A stretch of 64,000 bases of DNA, from positions 1,612,001-1,676,000 of the forward strand of contig NZ_CP097263.1 of NCBI RefSeq assembly GCF_028622115.1, in the 5' to 3' direction. Below are positions 1 through 10,600 of the stretch, piece by piece. The position numbers and the translations under genes are program-made. Numbering within the stretch: position 1 is the first letter of the stretch; each line of letters starts with the position of its first letter. The stretch comes from Kutzneria chonburiensis. GTDB lineage: Bacteria > Actinomycetota > Actinomycetes > Mycobacteriales > Pseudonocardiaceae. Under the pieces are notes generated by a model. The model worked only from the letters and a program-made list of their open reading frames with translations. It did not search any database and was not told where the DNA came from.

Positions 1-713
1 CGGCGCACGAGATCGTGCGAGCGCTGGAGGACGCGGGTTATCGGGCCATCAACCCGTCGGCCACGTTCCCGATGGAGATGGGCAAGTACCCGGGCCGCAT
101 CTGGGTGGTGGCGCACAAGCCGATCGCGGTGGCGGCCGGCCTCGGCGCGATGGGCATCCACCGCAACGTGATCCACCCCAAGTACGGCAACTTCATCCTG
201 CTCGGCACCATCCTGGTCGACGCCGAGATCAGCGAGCACGGCCAGAAGCTGGACTACAACCCCTGCCTGGAGTGCAAGCTCTGCGTCGCCGCCTGCCCGG
301 TCGGCGCGATCAGCAAGGACGGCGTGCTGGACTGGGTGGCCTGCTCCACCCACAACTACCGCGAGTTCATGGGCGGCTTCACCGAATGGGTGGAGACCAT
401 CGCCGACAGCAAGGACGGCCCCGAGTTCCGGGAGCGGGTGAGCGACTCCGAGAACGCGTCCATGTGGCAGAGCCTGTCCTTCAAGCCCAACTACAAGGCC
501 GCCTACTGCCTCGCCGTCTGCCCGGCCGGCGAGGACGTGCTCGAGCCCTACCTCGACGACCGCAAGGCGTTCATGAACCTCGTGCTGAAACCCTTGCAGG
601 ACAAGGTGGAGCCCATCTACGTGCTGCCGGACTCCGAGGCCGGCGAGCACGTGCGGAAGCGCTTCCCGCACAAGCTCCCGATCACGGTGACCGGCGGCCG
701 CCGGCCTCGGTGA
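1..713 (+). CDS. 4Fe-4S reductase, epoxyqueuosine-reductase-like (5' end outside window)
   Basis: The frame is open to the left edge, so this is the C-terminal ~237 residues of a longer protein; the GTG at 15 is only an internal codon. A CxxCxxCxxxCP ferredoxin motif (CLECKLCVAACP, about residue 86 from the GTG) and a second cysteine group (YCLAVCPAGE) indicate two [4Fe-4S] clusters, as in the QueG/COG1600 reductase group. The stretch before the clusters (GLGAMGIHRN, then HPKYGNF) also resembles that group. Whether it acts in tRNA queuosine synthesis is not shown; many paralogues of this fold act on other substrates. The stop TGA (711-713) abuts the oppositely oriented stop of the next gene (714-716), giving the shared palindrome TGATCA with no spacer. 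Confidence 0.75.
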   Translation, partial: AHEIVRALEDAGYRAINPSATFPMEMGKYPGRIWVVAHKPIAVAAGLGAMGIHRNVIHPKYGNFILLGTILVDAEISEHGQKLDYNPCLECKLCVAACPVGAISKDGVLDWVACSTHNYREFMGGFTEWVETIADSKDGPEFRERVSDSENASMWQSLSFKPNYKAAYCLAVCPAGEDVLEPYLDDRKAFMNLVLKPLQDKVEPIYVLPDSEAGEHVRKRFPHKLPITVTGGRRPR

Positions 714-2543
714 TCACGCCGTGTCGACGAGCTGGTCGAAGGCCAGGCCGCTGGCCGCTTCACCTCGTCCGACGCCGCGCTGGGCGCTGAGCCACACCAC
801 AACCCGGCCGTCCCGCCACCGGGTTCGGTTGTAGGCCACGGTGAGTTTGGTGCCGGCGACCGGAACCTCCTCCTGGTTCACGTAGTACTGGGTCGGCTGC
901 GGGAGGTCCAGGCCCTGCCGCAGCAGGTCGGTCCGTGGCGGCACGCCGACCGTCGGACCGACCGCGCTGGGCAGGGCGGCGCGTTGGAGCTGGATCTTGC
1001 GCTTGATGTCGTCCACGTGCACCGGGATGAACGGAATCCAGTTGTCGGGTATTGAGTTCATCGCCTCGTAGGCAATGGGCGCCAGTGCGCCGGTGCGGCC
1101 CTGTGGCGGGAAGAGCCGGGTGCGGTGGGCCAGCACCTCGGAGGCGATCTCATTGCCGCGACGGCTGTTCCCGGTGGCCGTCCGGACCACCTGCTCGATT
1201 CCCCAGACCAGGTCGGCATGCTCGTCGCGGACCAGCCACACCTCCTCCAGCGCCGGCCCGTTGGCCACCTTGGGCACACTGGGCGGCAACAACATCCCGG
1301 TGTGCACGGGCACCGGAGCCTTGGGGTCGACCGGGCCGACGGTGTCGACGGTGAACATTGACCAGCGCTGCCAGCGTTTGTCGTTCGGTGTGCCGGCGGG
1401 CTCGACCCACAGCCGCTGCCCGAAGACGTCGGTGACCGCCACGCCGTCGACCCGGGCGAACGTGCCGGCCGGCAGGTCGCAGGGCAGTTGGTACCAGTCG
1501 TTGCCGTAGACCAGCGCGAATTCGAGGAAGACCAGCCGGGCCAGGTCGGTGCTGTCCGGCTTGACCGCGGCGAAGTTGGTCTTGCCGTCCTCGACGGCCC
1601 ACCAGCGGGCCAGCGGCATGCCGGAAAACCGGACCTGGGAAGGGAAAACCGCGCGGACGATCGGCGGCGGGGCGGTGCCGGTGCCGCCGACCGGACGGCC
1701 GGTGTTGACGGTGAAGTCCTGCCATTCCAACGTGCCGCCGGGATACTCCTGCGCGGTCAGCACGGTCTCGCCACCGGGCGCGGGCCCGGCGACCGAGAAC
1801 CGGTGCTCCAGCGCCCGCGGATCCCAGGCGGCGTCGCCGACCGGCTGGTCGATCAGCCCTTCGAACCAGTTGATCAGCTTGGGCTTCAACGCATTGATCG
1901 CGCCGGCGTTGAGGATCACCTCCAAGCCGGTGAGGCCGTCGACCGGCTTGCCGCCGTTCTTGAGGTGGCGGTACAGCTCGTAGCCGTCCATCCGGCGGCC
2001 GGCCATCGCCTGCATCGCCGCCCACACCTCGGGATGCGAGGCCCGGGCCGTGTCGGCGTCCTGGTCGGGGTCGGGCAGCGCGATCGGATAGAGGTCGACG
2101 TACTGCTTGCGGATGGTCAGCCCCCGCAGCAGTGTGTTCGCGCCGATCAGTTTCATCCACCGCCTTCCGATGGCCAGCCGCAGGTCGAACGAGATCTTGT
2201 CGGTGTCGAAGGCGAACGGCAGCGCGCGCCGCTCGGCGAACGTCTCCAGTGGACGGTCGGCGGTCAGGTTCTCGGCCGGCCCGTCGCCGGCGGCGAACCG
2301 GGTCGGCGTGGTCGCGGTGACGGCATACTTTGCCGTCACGGGCGAGCCGGCGTCGGCGCCGCGGAATTCGCCGAGCTGCCACTGCCGCGCCAGCATCCAC
2401 AGTGGATCCCGCACCTCGGCCCGCAGCGCGCGGTCGAAGTCGGTGGTGCGCGGCCGGCCCTCCAGCCGGTTCCACAGCCCGACCGTCGGCAACTGCCGAC
2501 CGGCCAGCACGTCGGTCAGCGACTCGATCCGGGGTTCGGTCAT
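714..2543 (-). CDS. unassigned 609-aa protein, last gene of six-gene operon
   Basis: I do not recognise a named family. The 609-aa protein is soluble in appearance: no signal peptide, no membrane segment, and mixed alpha/beta composition rich in Trp and aromatic residues. Notable stretches are MLARQWQLGEF (about residues 50-60), VYGNDWYQLP near the middle and NSIPDNWIPFIPVHV in the C-terminal third; they look like conserved family blocks rather than low-complexity filler. Its ATG overlaps the stop of the 1717-aa gene by 4 bp, so translation is probably coupled and the two products are likely made in step. As the last gene of an 18.9-kb unit it probably works with the proteases and Kelch proteins upstream. 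Function unknown. Confidence 0.85.
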   Translation of the reverse strand: MTEPRIESLTDVLAGRQLPTVGLWNRLEGRPRTTDFDRALRAEVRDPLWMLARQWQLGEFRGADAGSPVTAKYAVTATTPTRFAAGDGPAENLTADRPLETFAERRALPFAFDTDKISFDLRLAIGRRWMKLIGANTLLRGLTIRKQYVDLYPIALPDPDQDADTARASHPEVWAAMQAMAGRRMDGYELYRHLKNGGKPVDGLTGLEVILNAGAINALKPKLINWFEGLIDQPVGDAAWDPRALEHRFSVAGPAPGGETVLTAQEYPGGTLEWQDFTVNTGRPVGGTGTAPPPIVRAVFPSQVRFSGMPLARWWAVEDGKTNFAAVKPDSTDLARLVFLEFALVYGNDWYQLPCDLPAGTFARVDGVAVTDVFGQRLWVEPAGTPNDKRWQRWSMFTVDTVGPVDPKAPVPVHTGMLLPPSVPKVANGPALEEVWLVRDEHADLVWGIEQVVRTATGNSRRGNEIASEVLAHRTRLFPPQGRTGALAPIAYEAMNSIPDNWIPFIPVHVDDIKRKIQLQRAALPSAVGPTVGVPPRTDLLRQGLDLPQPTQYYVNQEEVPVAGTKLTVAYNRTRWRDGRVVVWLSAQRGVGRGEAASGLAFDQLVDTA

Positions 2544-5500
2544 GGCGTGGCCTTCCGGCGCAGGTTGGCGATGGCGAGATCGGTGCCGATGGTCACCGGC
2601 TGTCGTGTCGCCGACATGACGGTCGCCGGCAGCAGTTGGGCGTACGGCGTGTCGTCAAGATGTTGCGGCTCAACGGCCCGGGCCTTGGCCAGATCAAGCG
2701 TCTCATTGACGGCCGCGAGCAGGTCGTCGGTGTGCCACGAGCCGGTGCGGGCCGGCGGCGCGACCAGCAGCATCGCCTGCGGCGGCTCGGAATCCGGCCG
2801 GTCGACGTGCACGGCGATGGACGTTGTCTCGCTGACCGCCGGCACCACCTCGGTCCACTCGTCCAGCAACAGTCCACAGTGGTCGGATGTGCCCAGCAGC
2901 GGCTCGGCCGCGTAGTGGGCGCTGAACAGCAGTTTGTCCTCGGTGATCGGCTTGTTGTCGGCGAATTCCATGGCCAGCCAGTGATCGCCGGCATGGTAGG
3001 GGAACTGCACCGGCGTGACGGCCGGCTCTTCCCAGCCGTCGAGGATGCCGAGAATGCCGTGCCCGGGACCGCGCAGCGCGTCGGCCATCGCCACGGCGTT
3101 CTCCCAGTGTCGCATCTTGTCCCGGACGCGGGCGATGCCGTGCACCCAGTCGTCCACCGGGAAGTCGTGCGCGGCAACGAGGTGCGCGACGAGTCGGCCG
3201 CTGTCCTGGCGGGCCTTGCGCCAGTCGCTGTTGACCTGGTCGGTCGGCGTGAACTCGGGCACCACCAACACGTCCTCGCCCAGCAGTGCCTTGAGTGCCT
3301 CCGTCGCCGCCTGCACCTGATCGGGTCCGGTGACCGCCTTGTCGTAGTCGGCCAGCGGTGGCAACACGTTCTTCAGCCGCAGCGCGATGTCGGCCGCCAA
3401 CGCCGTCGTGCGGGTCAGCAAGTCCTTGCCGTAGGTGACGATCTGGTCCTGGAACGGGCTCAGGTCGAGGCCCAGTCGATCGTACTTGGCCAGCGAGCCG
3501 ATCCGGCCGATCTCGGCGAGGAGGCCGCTGAGCGTGTTCTGGCTGCTCCTGGCTTCGTTCTTGAGCGAGGTGACCTTGCCGTTGAACTCGTTGCGCAGGC
3601 TGGCCACCTGGACCCGGAGCGCAGTGGGCGTGCTCGGCCGCGGGCTCGTCGGCGTGGTGGTCAGCAGGCGTTCCGCCTGCTGTAGCAGGGCGAAGCGCTG
3701 CTCGTCGGTCGCCGTGCGCGGGAGGTTGTTGTATTGCACGATGATCGCGTCGGCGGCGTCGAGCGACGCCTGCATCCGTTTGGAGGTCACCAACACGGCC
3801 GCGAGCACAGCGGCGAACACGCCCCGTCGCCACTCGACCAGCTCGGCCCAGCCGCTGCGGACCATGCCGAACTTGCCGGCCGTGGTGACCAGATCTCCAT
3901 AGCCGCCAATCAGATCGTCGATGCCGGCGATGATGTCGTCCCGCCCCATCGGCGTGAGATCGGCCAGATAGTCGCTCACGTCTTTCTGGAATGCGGTCAG
4001 CGACGCCTGCACGGCCAGCGGCCGGGCCTTGGGCAGCTTGATCGACTGGTCGGCCGAGCGGTCGACCGTGCCGCCGGCGGCCGGAGTCAAGTCGGTGGGG
4101 CGCAACGGCCGGGCCGTGGTCAGCAGTGTCCGCAGCGACGCGATCAGCGGCGACGTCTCGAAGAACGTGACGCTGTTCGCCACTCGCTGGGTGTGCTGCA
4201 CGGTCAGCACCGCGTCCGGCCGAGGGCGGAAGCGCTCGACGATCGCACCGATAATCCGGTCGTCCAGGTCGGTCTGGGCCGGATCGCCGGTCGGCCGCAC
4301 TGCCCACAGCAGGTCGATCGGTTGCAGCCCAAGGTCGTTCTGCGTGACGGACTCGGCCCGGGCCAGGCCGCTGACCGGGTCGGTCCACGTCACCTTGGCC
4401 GAGATGGTCGCCGGCACCACCGCGGGCAGCCAGTCGTTCACCGCCGGCTCAGCCTGGGCCCGGGGGTTGTTGTGTCCCAGGAGAACCCCGTGATCGGGAT
4501 CGAGGCTCGGGGTGAACAGCACACCGAACCGGTGGGTCAGCGTGGTGCCGCTGCGCGGAGTCTGCACGACCGCCGGCACGCCGGGAAAGCCTTCCTTGGC
4601 ATAGGCGTCCAGGGTTGCGGCGGCCCGTTCGGTGTTGCCCAGCAATGCCTGGTGCGTGCCCTCGGCCACCGCGAGATCGGCCAGTGCGTCGTGCAGGTCC
4701 AACAGGCCGACTACGGCCTGACTGATGGCCGCTGTCTGGTTCGGATCGGCCGGCGGCAGCGCTGCCTCGAGGCCGAACGGGTAGGTCTGGGACACGCCGC
4801 CGCGGGTCAGGTGGCGGGCCAGTGCGAGGCCGTCGACCACGTTGTACGACTCGACCTGCTCGATCGGCCCTGACTGCTGGGTCTCAGGGATCTTGTTGGC
4901 CCGCAACGGGAACTGCTGCCGCAGTGCCGGAATGAAGGTGTCCAGCTCGGCGATGGCGTACGAGTCGTGCAGGTCCCGTTCCAGCCGGTAGCCGAGCAGC
5001 GCGCCCAGGGCCTGGCCCTGCCGGAGCCCGTCGAGCACGGTCAGGGCCCGCCGCACCCGCTCGGAGCTAAGGTTGACCGCGAACGAGCCGGGATAGTCCT
5101 TTGACCCGTTGGCCAGATAACCCGCGCGTAGCACCGCGGCGGTGCGGGCGTGGGCCGGCGACGGGGCGTGCACGTAGCCCTCGTTGCTCGGGTCGGTCAT
5201 CAGCGGCGTCGGATCGGCGAAGATCGTCGCCAGGTCGGCCGGCAGCGGCGGCGTCGGCACAAGGTCTTTGCGGGGCCGGATGTTCTCCAGCCACCCGTAC
5301 GACCCGATGTGCACACCACGCGCGGCGTTGGTGCGCATTTCGGTCAGTCGCTCGGTGACCAGACCCAGCCGCCACGAGTCGAGACGGTAGGTGGCCAGGT
5401 CGAGATGCTCGGCGAGAACCCGTTCCAGCCGAGCCGTCGGCAGCGTGGACAACAGGTCGATGGCCTGCACCTGCTCGGCCAGCTCGGCGGTGGCCGGATT

Positions 5501-7693
5501 GCCGTGGGCCACGGTCGGGATGTACTCCCGTACCAGGGTTTGCGGGCTGCCGGTCAGCACCGGGTCCGGCGAGTACAGCTGCCGGAACCGGCTCTCGCTG
5601 GGCAGCGACGACGGCGGCTCGGCGAACTTCACGTGCACGAACAGCGGATCGGCCGTGGTCGGCGGGTTGGGGCTGCCGGCCGCGATGGCCAGCCGCCGGC
5701 CGGCGTCGGCCCAGGCCAGGATCACCGCCTGGCGCAGCAGCAGGTAGAGCAGCGCGGCCGGCCGGACGTCACCGGCGAACCCGGTCTCCAGCCGGATGGC
5801 CTCCAGGTCGGTGAGGCCGTGTTGAACCAGCCAGGCCAGGTAGTTCTGGCGGTCGGCGGTGTAGTCGCGCACGGGCGTGGTCTCCGACAGCGGCCGATCG
5901 TCGACCAGCGGCGCGAGCAGCGGGTGTTGGGAGTCGATGAACAACCGCCGCAGCAGCGCCGGATCCGGTCCGGTGTAACCGAGTCGGGTCAGCAGCGCGC
6001 GGATCGGCTGCGGCATGTTCAGACCGTCGAGCGCCGGCAGCACGGCCGATCCGTTGGCGCCGAGGTTCTCGCGGTTGAAGATGTCCTCGACGCTCTGAGC
6101 GTAGCGCTGGTAGTACTCGGCCGAGGTCGGGTGCAGGGCAAGGATGTCCAGCAGCACCTGGTGCGGGTCGCCGGCCGAGTCCACATGCGACACTTTGGCG
6201 GTCGCCGTCTGCCAGTCCGCGCCGGCCGTGGCCAGCACGTGGTTGAGCACGCGGCGGTGGGCTTGGGCGTCGGGCCAGGTCAGCCGGGAGAACGCGGTGG
6301 TTGGCAGGATGCCGTACGGCTGCCGGCCGATCCGCATGGTCGGCGCCGGGCCGCGGCCGGAGACGTTGCGTAGGAAGAAGTCCCGGAGCTCGGCCACGAG
6401 GTCGTCAGGGAACATGGGGTACAGCGTGGTTTGCAGGTGGTAGCCCCAGGTTGCCGGCCACAGCGCGGTGTTCATTGCCCGTGCGTCGGTGTGGTCGGTC
6501 CCGTCCGCGCCGGGCACGCCGGTCAGCACGGCCGGGTCGATGCCGACGAACTCGGCCAGCAGCTGTCCGTCCGATGTGGATGTCCAGTCGTCGCTGTCGA
6601 AGCTGGCCGCGGCGGTGCGCAGTGCGGCCGCCGACACCGCGGTGGCGGTCTGGCCGGCCGGCGCCTGGTCGGAGTTGTTGGTGGGCGTGCCCTGTGGCAG
6701 CACGGCCAAGCCGGCCGGGCTGCGGAGCTGGCGCAGCAACAGGTCGCTCAGGTCGGTCGCGGACTGGGCCGGCGTCGACTGCTGCCGCAGCCCGTACACG
6801 ACAAGGCGGTCGATGCCGTCCTTCTGCTGTTGGGGCGTCAGTCCAATTCGGACACCCATGCCGGCCGTCACGGCCTTGCCGAAATCGGTCAGCCACAGCA
6901 GATCGGCGGGCACGTGGAGGTTGCCGTTCGCGTCGATCTGGAGCTGGTCGGCGTCCGCGGTGCCCGGATCCGGGCTGACGGCCAGCGAGGTCGGCAGTGG
7001 ATTCCCGGTCTTGGTGAACACCTGCTGACCGCCGACGTAGCCGACAAAGGTGAATGCGTCCGGCAGCAGCCGTGCGTGGGCGGCGGTGGTCCAGGACTGG
7101 GCGGCAACCTGACTCGGCACCGGCAAAACCAGGAAAGCGACGATGACGTCGTCGCTGGGCGCGGTGGGCGCGGCGTCGATCCCCAACGGCCGCCTGGACT
7201 TGATGCCGGTCGCCCGAGCGGGGCCGACTGCGGCGAGCAGGGCGATTTCGGCGGTCCGGGTCCTGGCCCGATCCCCGTGTGCCTGCCAGATGGCGGTCCA
7301 GTAGTTGACGGTCGGCTGCCGGTCGTTCACCGCCACCGGTGTCGTCGAGCTGACGACCAGCACGGTGGTGTTAGCGGGAACATTGGTTGGCTTGTCGGCG
7401 AGATTCGCCGGTTGGTGACCCTGGAGCAGCCACGTCGCACGGCCCGGCGGGATCCGGGTGCTGAGCTCATGCCACGCGGCCTGCTCGCCCGCCGCCACGC
7501 CACCGGCCCGCCACACGGCAGCCCAGTAGGCGTCCATCGCGGCGATCTCGGCGGTGGTGGGCAGCGGCTCGAACTTGTCCACCTGCCACTCGTCCGGGAA
7601 CACGCGGATCAGCAGTTCCGCGCCGACGAACCGGGTCTCCACGCGGACCGGCCCCAGCAGCACGGGGTAGTCGTCACTGAGCGGTGTCGTCAT
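2540..7693 (-). CDS. unassigned giant protein (1717 aa), gene 5 of six-gene operon
   Basis: This 1717-aa protein has no signal peptide or membrane segment. It starts with a block LLGPVRVETRF followed by LLIRVFPDEWQVD, then long alpha/beta sequence with repeated Trp/Tyr-rich segments. A middle block reads RNVSGRGPAPTMRIGRQPYGILP. Roughly residues 1300-1440 are strongly helical with Leu/Ala/Glu/Arg periodicity (for example VASLRNEFNGKVTSLKNEA) and probably form a coiled coil. ATG at 7693 is preceded by AGGAG at proper spacing and lies 20 bp inside the preceding gene. I know no characterised relative. Size, coiled coil and coupling to two beta-propeller genes suggest a structural or scaffold part of a large complex, but this is inference. 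Confidence 0.85.
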   Translation of the reverse strand: MTTPLSDDYPVLLGPVRVETRFVGAELLIRVFPDEWQVDKFEPLPTTAEIAAMDAYWAAVWRAGGVAAGEQAAWHELSTRIPPGRATWLLQGHQPANLADKPTNVPANTTVLVVSSTTPVAVNDRQPTVNYWTAIWQAHGDRARTRTAEIALLAAVGPARATGIKSRRPLGIDAAPTAPSDDVIVAFLVLPVPSQVAAQSWTTAAHARLLPDAFTFVGYVGGQQVFTKTGNPLPTSLAVSPDPGTADADQLQIDANGNLHVPADLLWLTDFGKAVTAGMGVRIGLTPQQQKDGIDRLVVYGLRQQSTPAQSATDLSDLLLRQLRSPAGLAVLPQGTPTNNSDQAPAGQTATAVSAAALRTAAASFDSDDWTSTSDGQLLAEFVGIDPAVLTGVPGADGTDHTDARAMNTALWPATWGYHLQTTLYPMFPDDLVAELRDFFLRNVSGRGPAPTMRIGRQPYGILPTTAFSRLTWPDAQAHRRVLNHVLATAGADWQTATAKVSHVDSAGDPHQVLLDILALHPTSAEYYQRYAQSVEDIFNRENLGANGSAVLPALDGLNMPQPIRALLTRLGYTGPDPALLRRLFIDSQHPLLAPLVDDRPLSETTPVRDYTADRQNYLAWLVQHGLTDLEAIRLETGFAGDVRPAALLYLLLRQAVILAWADAGRRLAIAAGSPNPPTTADPLFVHVKFAEPPSSLPSESRFRQLYSPDPVLTGSPQTLVREYIPTVAHGNPATAELAEQVQAIDLLSTLPTARLERVLAEHLDLATYRLDSWRLGLVTERLTEMRTNAARGVHIGSYGWLENIRPRKDLVPTPPLPADLATIFADPTPLMTDPSNEGYVHAPSPAHARTAAVLRAGYLANGSKDYPGSFAVNLSSERVRRALTVLDGLRQGQALGALLGYRLERDLHDSYAIAELDTFIPALRQQFPLRANKIPETQQSGPIEQVESYNVVDGLALARHLTRGGVSQTYPFGLEAALPPADPNQTAAISQAVVGLLDLHDALADLAVAEGTHQALLGNTERAAATLDAYAKEGFPGVPAVVQTPRSGTTLTHRFGVLFTPSLDPDHGVLLGHNNPRAQAEPAVNDWLPAVVPATISAKVTWTDPVSGLARAESVTQNDLGLQPIDLLWAVRPTGDPAQTDLDDRIIGAIVERFRPRPDAVLTVQHTQRVANSVTFFETSPLIASLRTLLTTARPLRPTDLTPAAGGTVDRSADQSIKLPKARPLAVQASLTAFQKDVSDYLADLTPMGRDDIIAGIDDLIGGYGDLVTTAGKFGMVRSGWAELVEWRRGVFAAVLAAVLVTSKRMQASLDAADAIIVQYNNLPRTATDEQRFALLQQAERLLTTTPTSPRPSTPTALRVQVASLRNEFNGKVTSLKNEARSSQNTLSGLLAEIGRIGSLAKYDRLGLDLSPFQDQIVTYGKDLLTRTTALAADIALRLKNVLPPLADYDKAVTGPDQVQAATEALKALLGEDVLVVPEFTPTDQVNSDWRKARQDSGRLVAHLVAAHDFPVDDWVHGIARVRDKMRHWENAVAMADALRGPGHGILGILDGWEEPAVTPVQFPYHAGDHWLAMEFADNKPITEDKLLFSAHYAAEPLLGTSDHCGLLLDEWTEVVPAVSETTSIAVHVDRPDSEPPQAMLLVAPPARTGSWHTDDLLAAVNETLDLAKARAVEPQHLDDTPYAQLLPATVMSATRQPVTIGTDLAIANLRRKATP

Positions 7694-10600
7694 GCGGCAG
7701 CATCTCCTGTGCGTGCACGGCCAGCAGCACCGGCGCCTGGAACAGCAGGTAGGCCACGTCGGCCGAGCTGATCCCGGGCTGCCATGCCACCGCAGTGTCC
7801 TCGTCGTGCTGGGCGGTCATCAGCGGGTCCTGCGCGTACTCGCCGCTCAGGTCGTTCAGCGTGACGCTGACGCCATCGCCGAACTGGAGGAAGCCGTGCC
7901 GGTCGCCGGGATCGAGCAGCGGCCACGACAGGTCGTCCCACAGCTCGACCGGCCCGTCGGTGTCGATGTCCGCGCCGAACCTCGGGTCGCCCGGCCGCTC
8001 CTTGATCACGAAGAACCAGCCGGGATCGGTGACACCGTCGCCCTTGGCCTGGGCCGCCGTCAGGTCGAAGCCCAGCAGGTAGATGTCCGGCTCGACCTTG
8101 CACTCCCACAGCGGCATGCGGATCTCTTTGTCGGTGGGGTGGTTCGGATCGAGCGGCTCGCACGGCAGCCGCTCCTTGCCGTGGTCGTCCTGCCACACCG
8201 CGGCCTGCGCGTAGATCGCTGCGGTCGGGTACTTCTTGAGCAGCTCGCCACGGATGATCAGGACCAGGGTGTCCTGCTGGTCGTTGGCCGGCCGCCGGTT
8301 GTTGTTGGCCCCCAGCGGTCGTTTGCCCCAGGTGTCGATCGGGGTGATGTCGTAGAGCCGCTGGCGGCGCTGCTGCTCGGACTCGCCCGGCGTGGACAGC
8401 GCGGTCCGCTCGTCCCAGAACTGGCGGAACACCGACCCGCGCTGGTCGGTCGGGTACTCCCGCCACAGCATCTCGCGGCCCAGCTCGTGGTTCAGCCCGA
8501 CCAGGTAGGACTCGATGAACTCCTGGTTGGTGTCGAGCAGCGTCACCGTGTTGGGCGGCACCAGATTCAGGTTGGGCACGAACAGGTCAACGGACAGTGC
8601 CAGCAGCGGCCGGAACATCGGCAGGTCGATCACCGGGTACGCCATCACCACATCGATCGGCTGGTCCGGGGTGTCGGTGGCGGCGAAGGCCGACACCGAC
8701 CGCAGTCGTGGCGGCAGGTTCACCGAGGCCAGCAGGTTGCGCGGCACGGTCAGGTCGGCCCGCAGGCCGTTCATGGTCACGTCGGTGACGGCTGCGACCG
8801 GCAGCGGCGGCCGCGCCGCCGTGCTGCCACCGACCGCCGCGGCGTCGAAGCCGTGGTACATGTCGCGCAGCGCGTCCTTGAAGTTGGCGGCGTCGTGGCT
8901 GTCCTGTTGGCCGCCGGTCGACGGTGGCGGCAGGTTGTCCTCGGGCACGCTGAGCTGGAAGTTCGAGCTGAAGGGAAGTTTGCCGACCGGATCGTCGTCG
9001 AACGTCGGCACGGGATGCAGCGCGCCGTCCAGTTTCGCCGGCGTGACAACGGCTTCCGGCACCACCCAGGCCGGCGCGGCAGTGACCGTGCCCAGCTCCA
9101 TCTTGGGCAGCAACGCGTTGTTGCCCTGGCGGTCGTCGGTGAACAGCGACTTGATCAGCCGCGACGCCGGCCGGGTGGCCCGGCGCATGGTGGGGGAGAC
9201 CGGCGCGGCGCCGATGTTGCTGGCCGCGACCTGGTAGCCGACGGTCTGATCGGCGTCGGTGACCCGTGGGTGGGCCGGCGCGGTCAGCCGCAGCGGGCGG
9301 CCGCCGGGCGCGGCCGGGGCCAGTGCGGTGGCTGCCGGCTGAGGCGTGACATGCTTGCCCTGCAACGCATGCCCGACCTCGCGGGCCAGCTGGGCGGCCC
9401 GGATCTTGTTGTTGGCCGCCACCACGTCGCCGATCTGGGCCCAGGCGGCGTTCATGTACTCGTCCTTGTGCTCCTGCACGACCCTGGTGCCGTAGTTGGC
9501 GGCGACGCGGAACCGAGGGTCGAGGTTGAGCCGGTGCACCCAGTCCGGGTGCTGAGGGTCGACGATCGGCCGGCCCTGGTCGTCGGTGACCAGCCGTCGG
9601 GTCAGCGCGTGCCAGCGCCCGTACAGCGGCGGCGTGATCACCGGATCCGTTGCGCCGCCGGGCTTCTTGTAGTCCTCAGCCAGGTTGATCAGCGCCGCCA
9701 GCGCCTGTTGGAACGGGTGCTGCGGGTAGGTGACGCCACCGGTGGTGTCCCATGCGTCCCAGACGTCCTGGTGGTCCTCGGGCAGCCGCAGCGCGCCGCC
9801 GAGCTTGAGCACGCCGTGGATGTCGGCCGGTGTGGTGATCGGCGGCAGGCCCGGGCCGGCCGGCTCGTGCACGTCCATGTCGCGGCGGCCGACCGGATCC
9901 TTGGCCGTGTACGGGTGCAGCAGCCGCACCAGGAACTCGAAGTCGCCGGCGGTGCCGGTGCGGAAGAACCAGCGATGGTAGTACGGCAGCTGGCTGCCCC
10001 CGGCGGCCGGGCCCCAGCTGGCGTCGGTGGCCCCGGCAGTGGGCGGCTGGCCGAGGCCGGCCAGGCGGCCGTTCTCGTAGGACGGCACCAGAAACGCGTG
10101 GTAGCCGGTCTCGGGTTTCAGGTGCCGAGGGCAGATCAGTCGACAACAAGCGTTGTCAGCGTTCTGGGCCAGCACCTGCTCGAGGCCGGCCAGCGCGGCG
10201 GTGGGGTCGTTGGTTGGCGTGGTGCCGACGATCTCGCCGTTGACGTGCACGTGCGCCCATGCGCCGAGCTCGTCGGGCGGCGGCAGCGTCGCCGCCGGAT
10301 CCTTGACCGTGATGAACGGCAGCGGCCCGGGTGGCGTGGCGCCCTCGGTGAACTCCACGCCGTTGCCGTCCTGGTCGGCGGCCAGCACGATCAGCGCCAG
10401 CCACGGACGCACGTTGCGGCTGGTGTCGGTGGCGGCCGGGCTGTACCGCCAGAGGTAGTCCTCGTCGTAGAACTCGATGTGGGCCAGGAAGTTCGGCTCG
10501 AAGTTGGTCACCCACTCCCGCGGCTCGGTACGCGACACCGCCCGCGGGTCGACACCGATCACGTCGCCCGGCCCGTAGACCTGCACGGTGTGGCCGACCG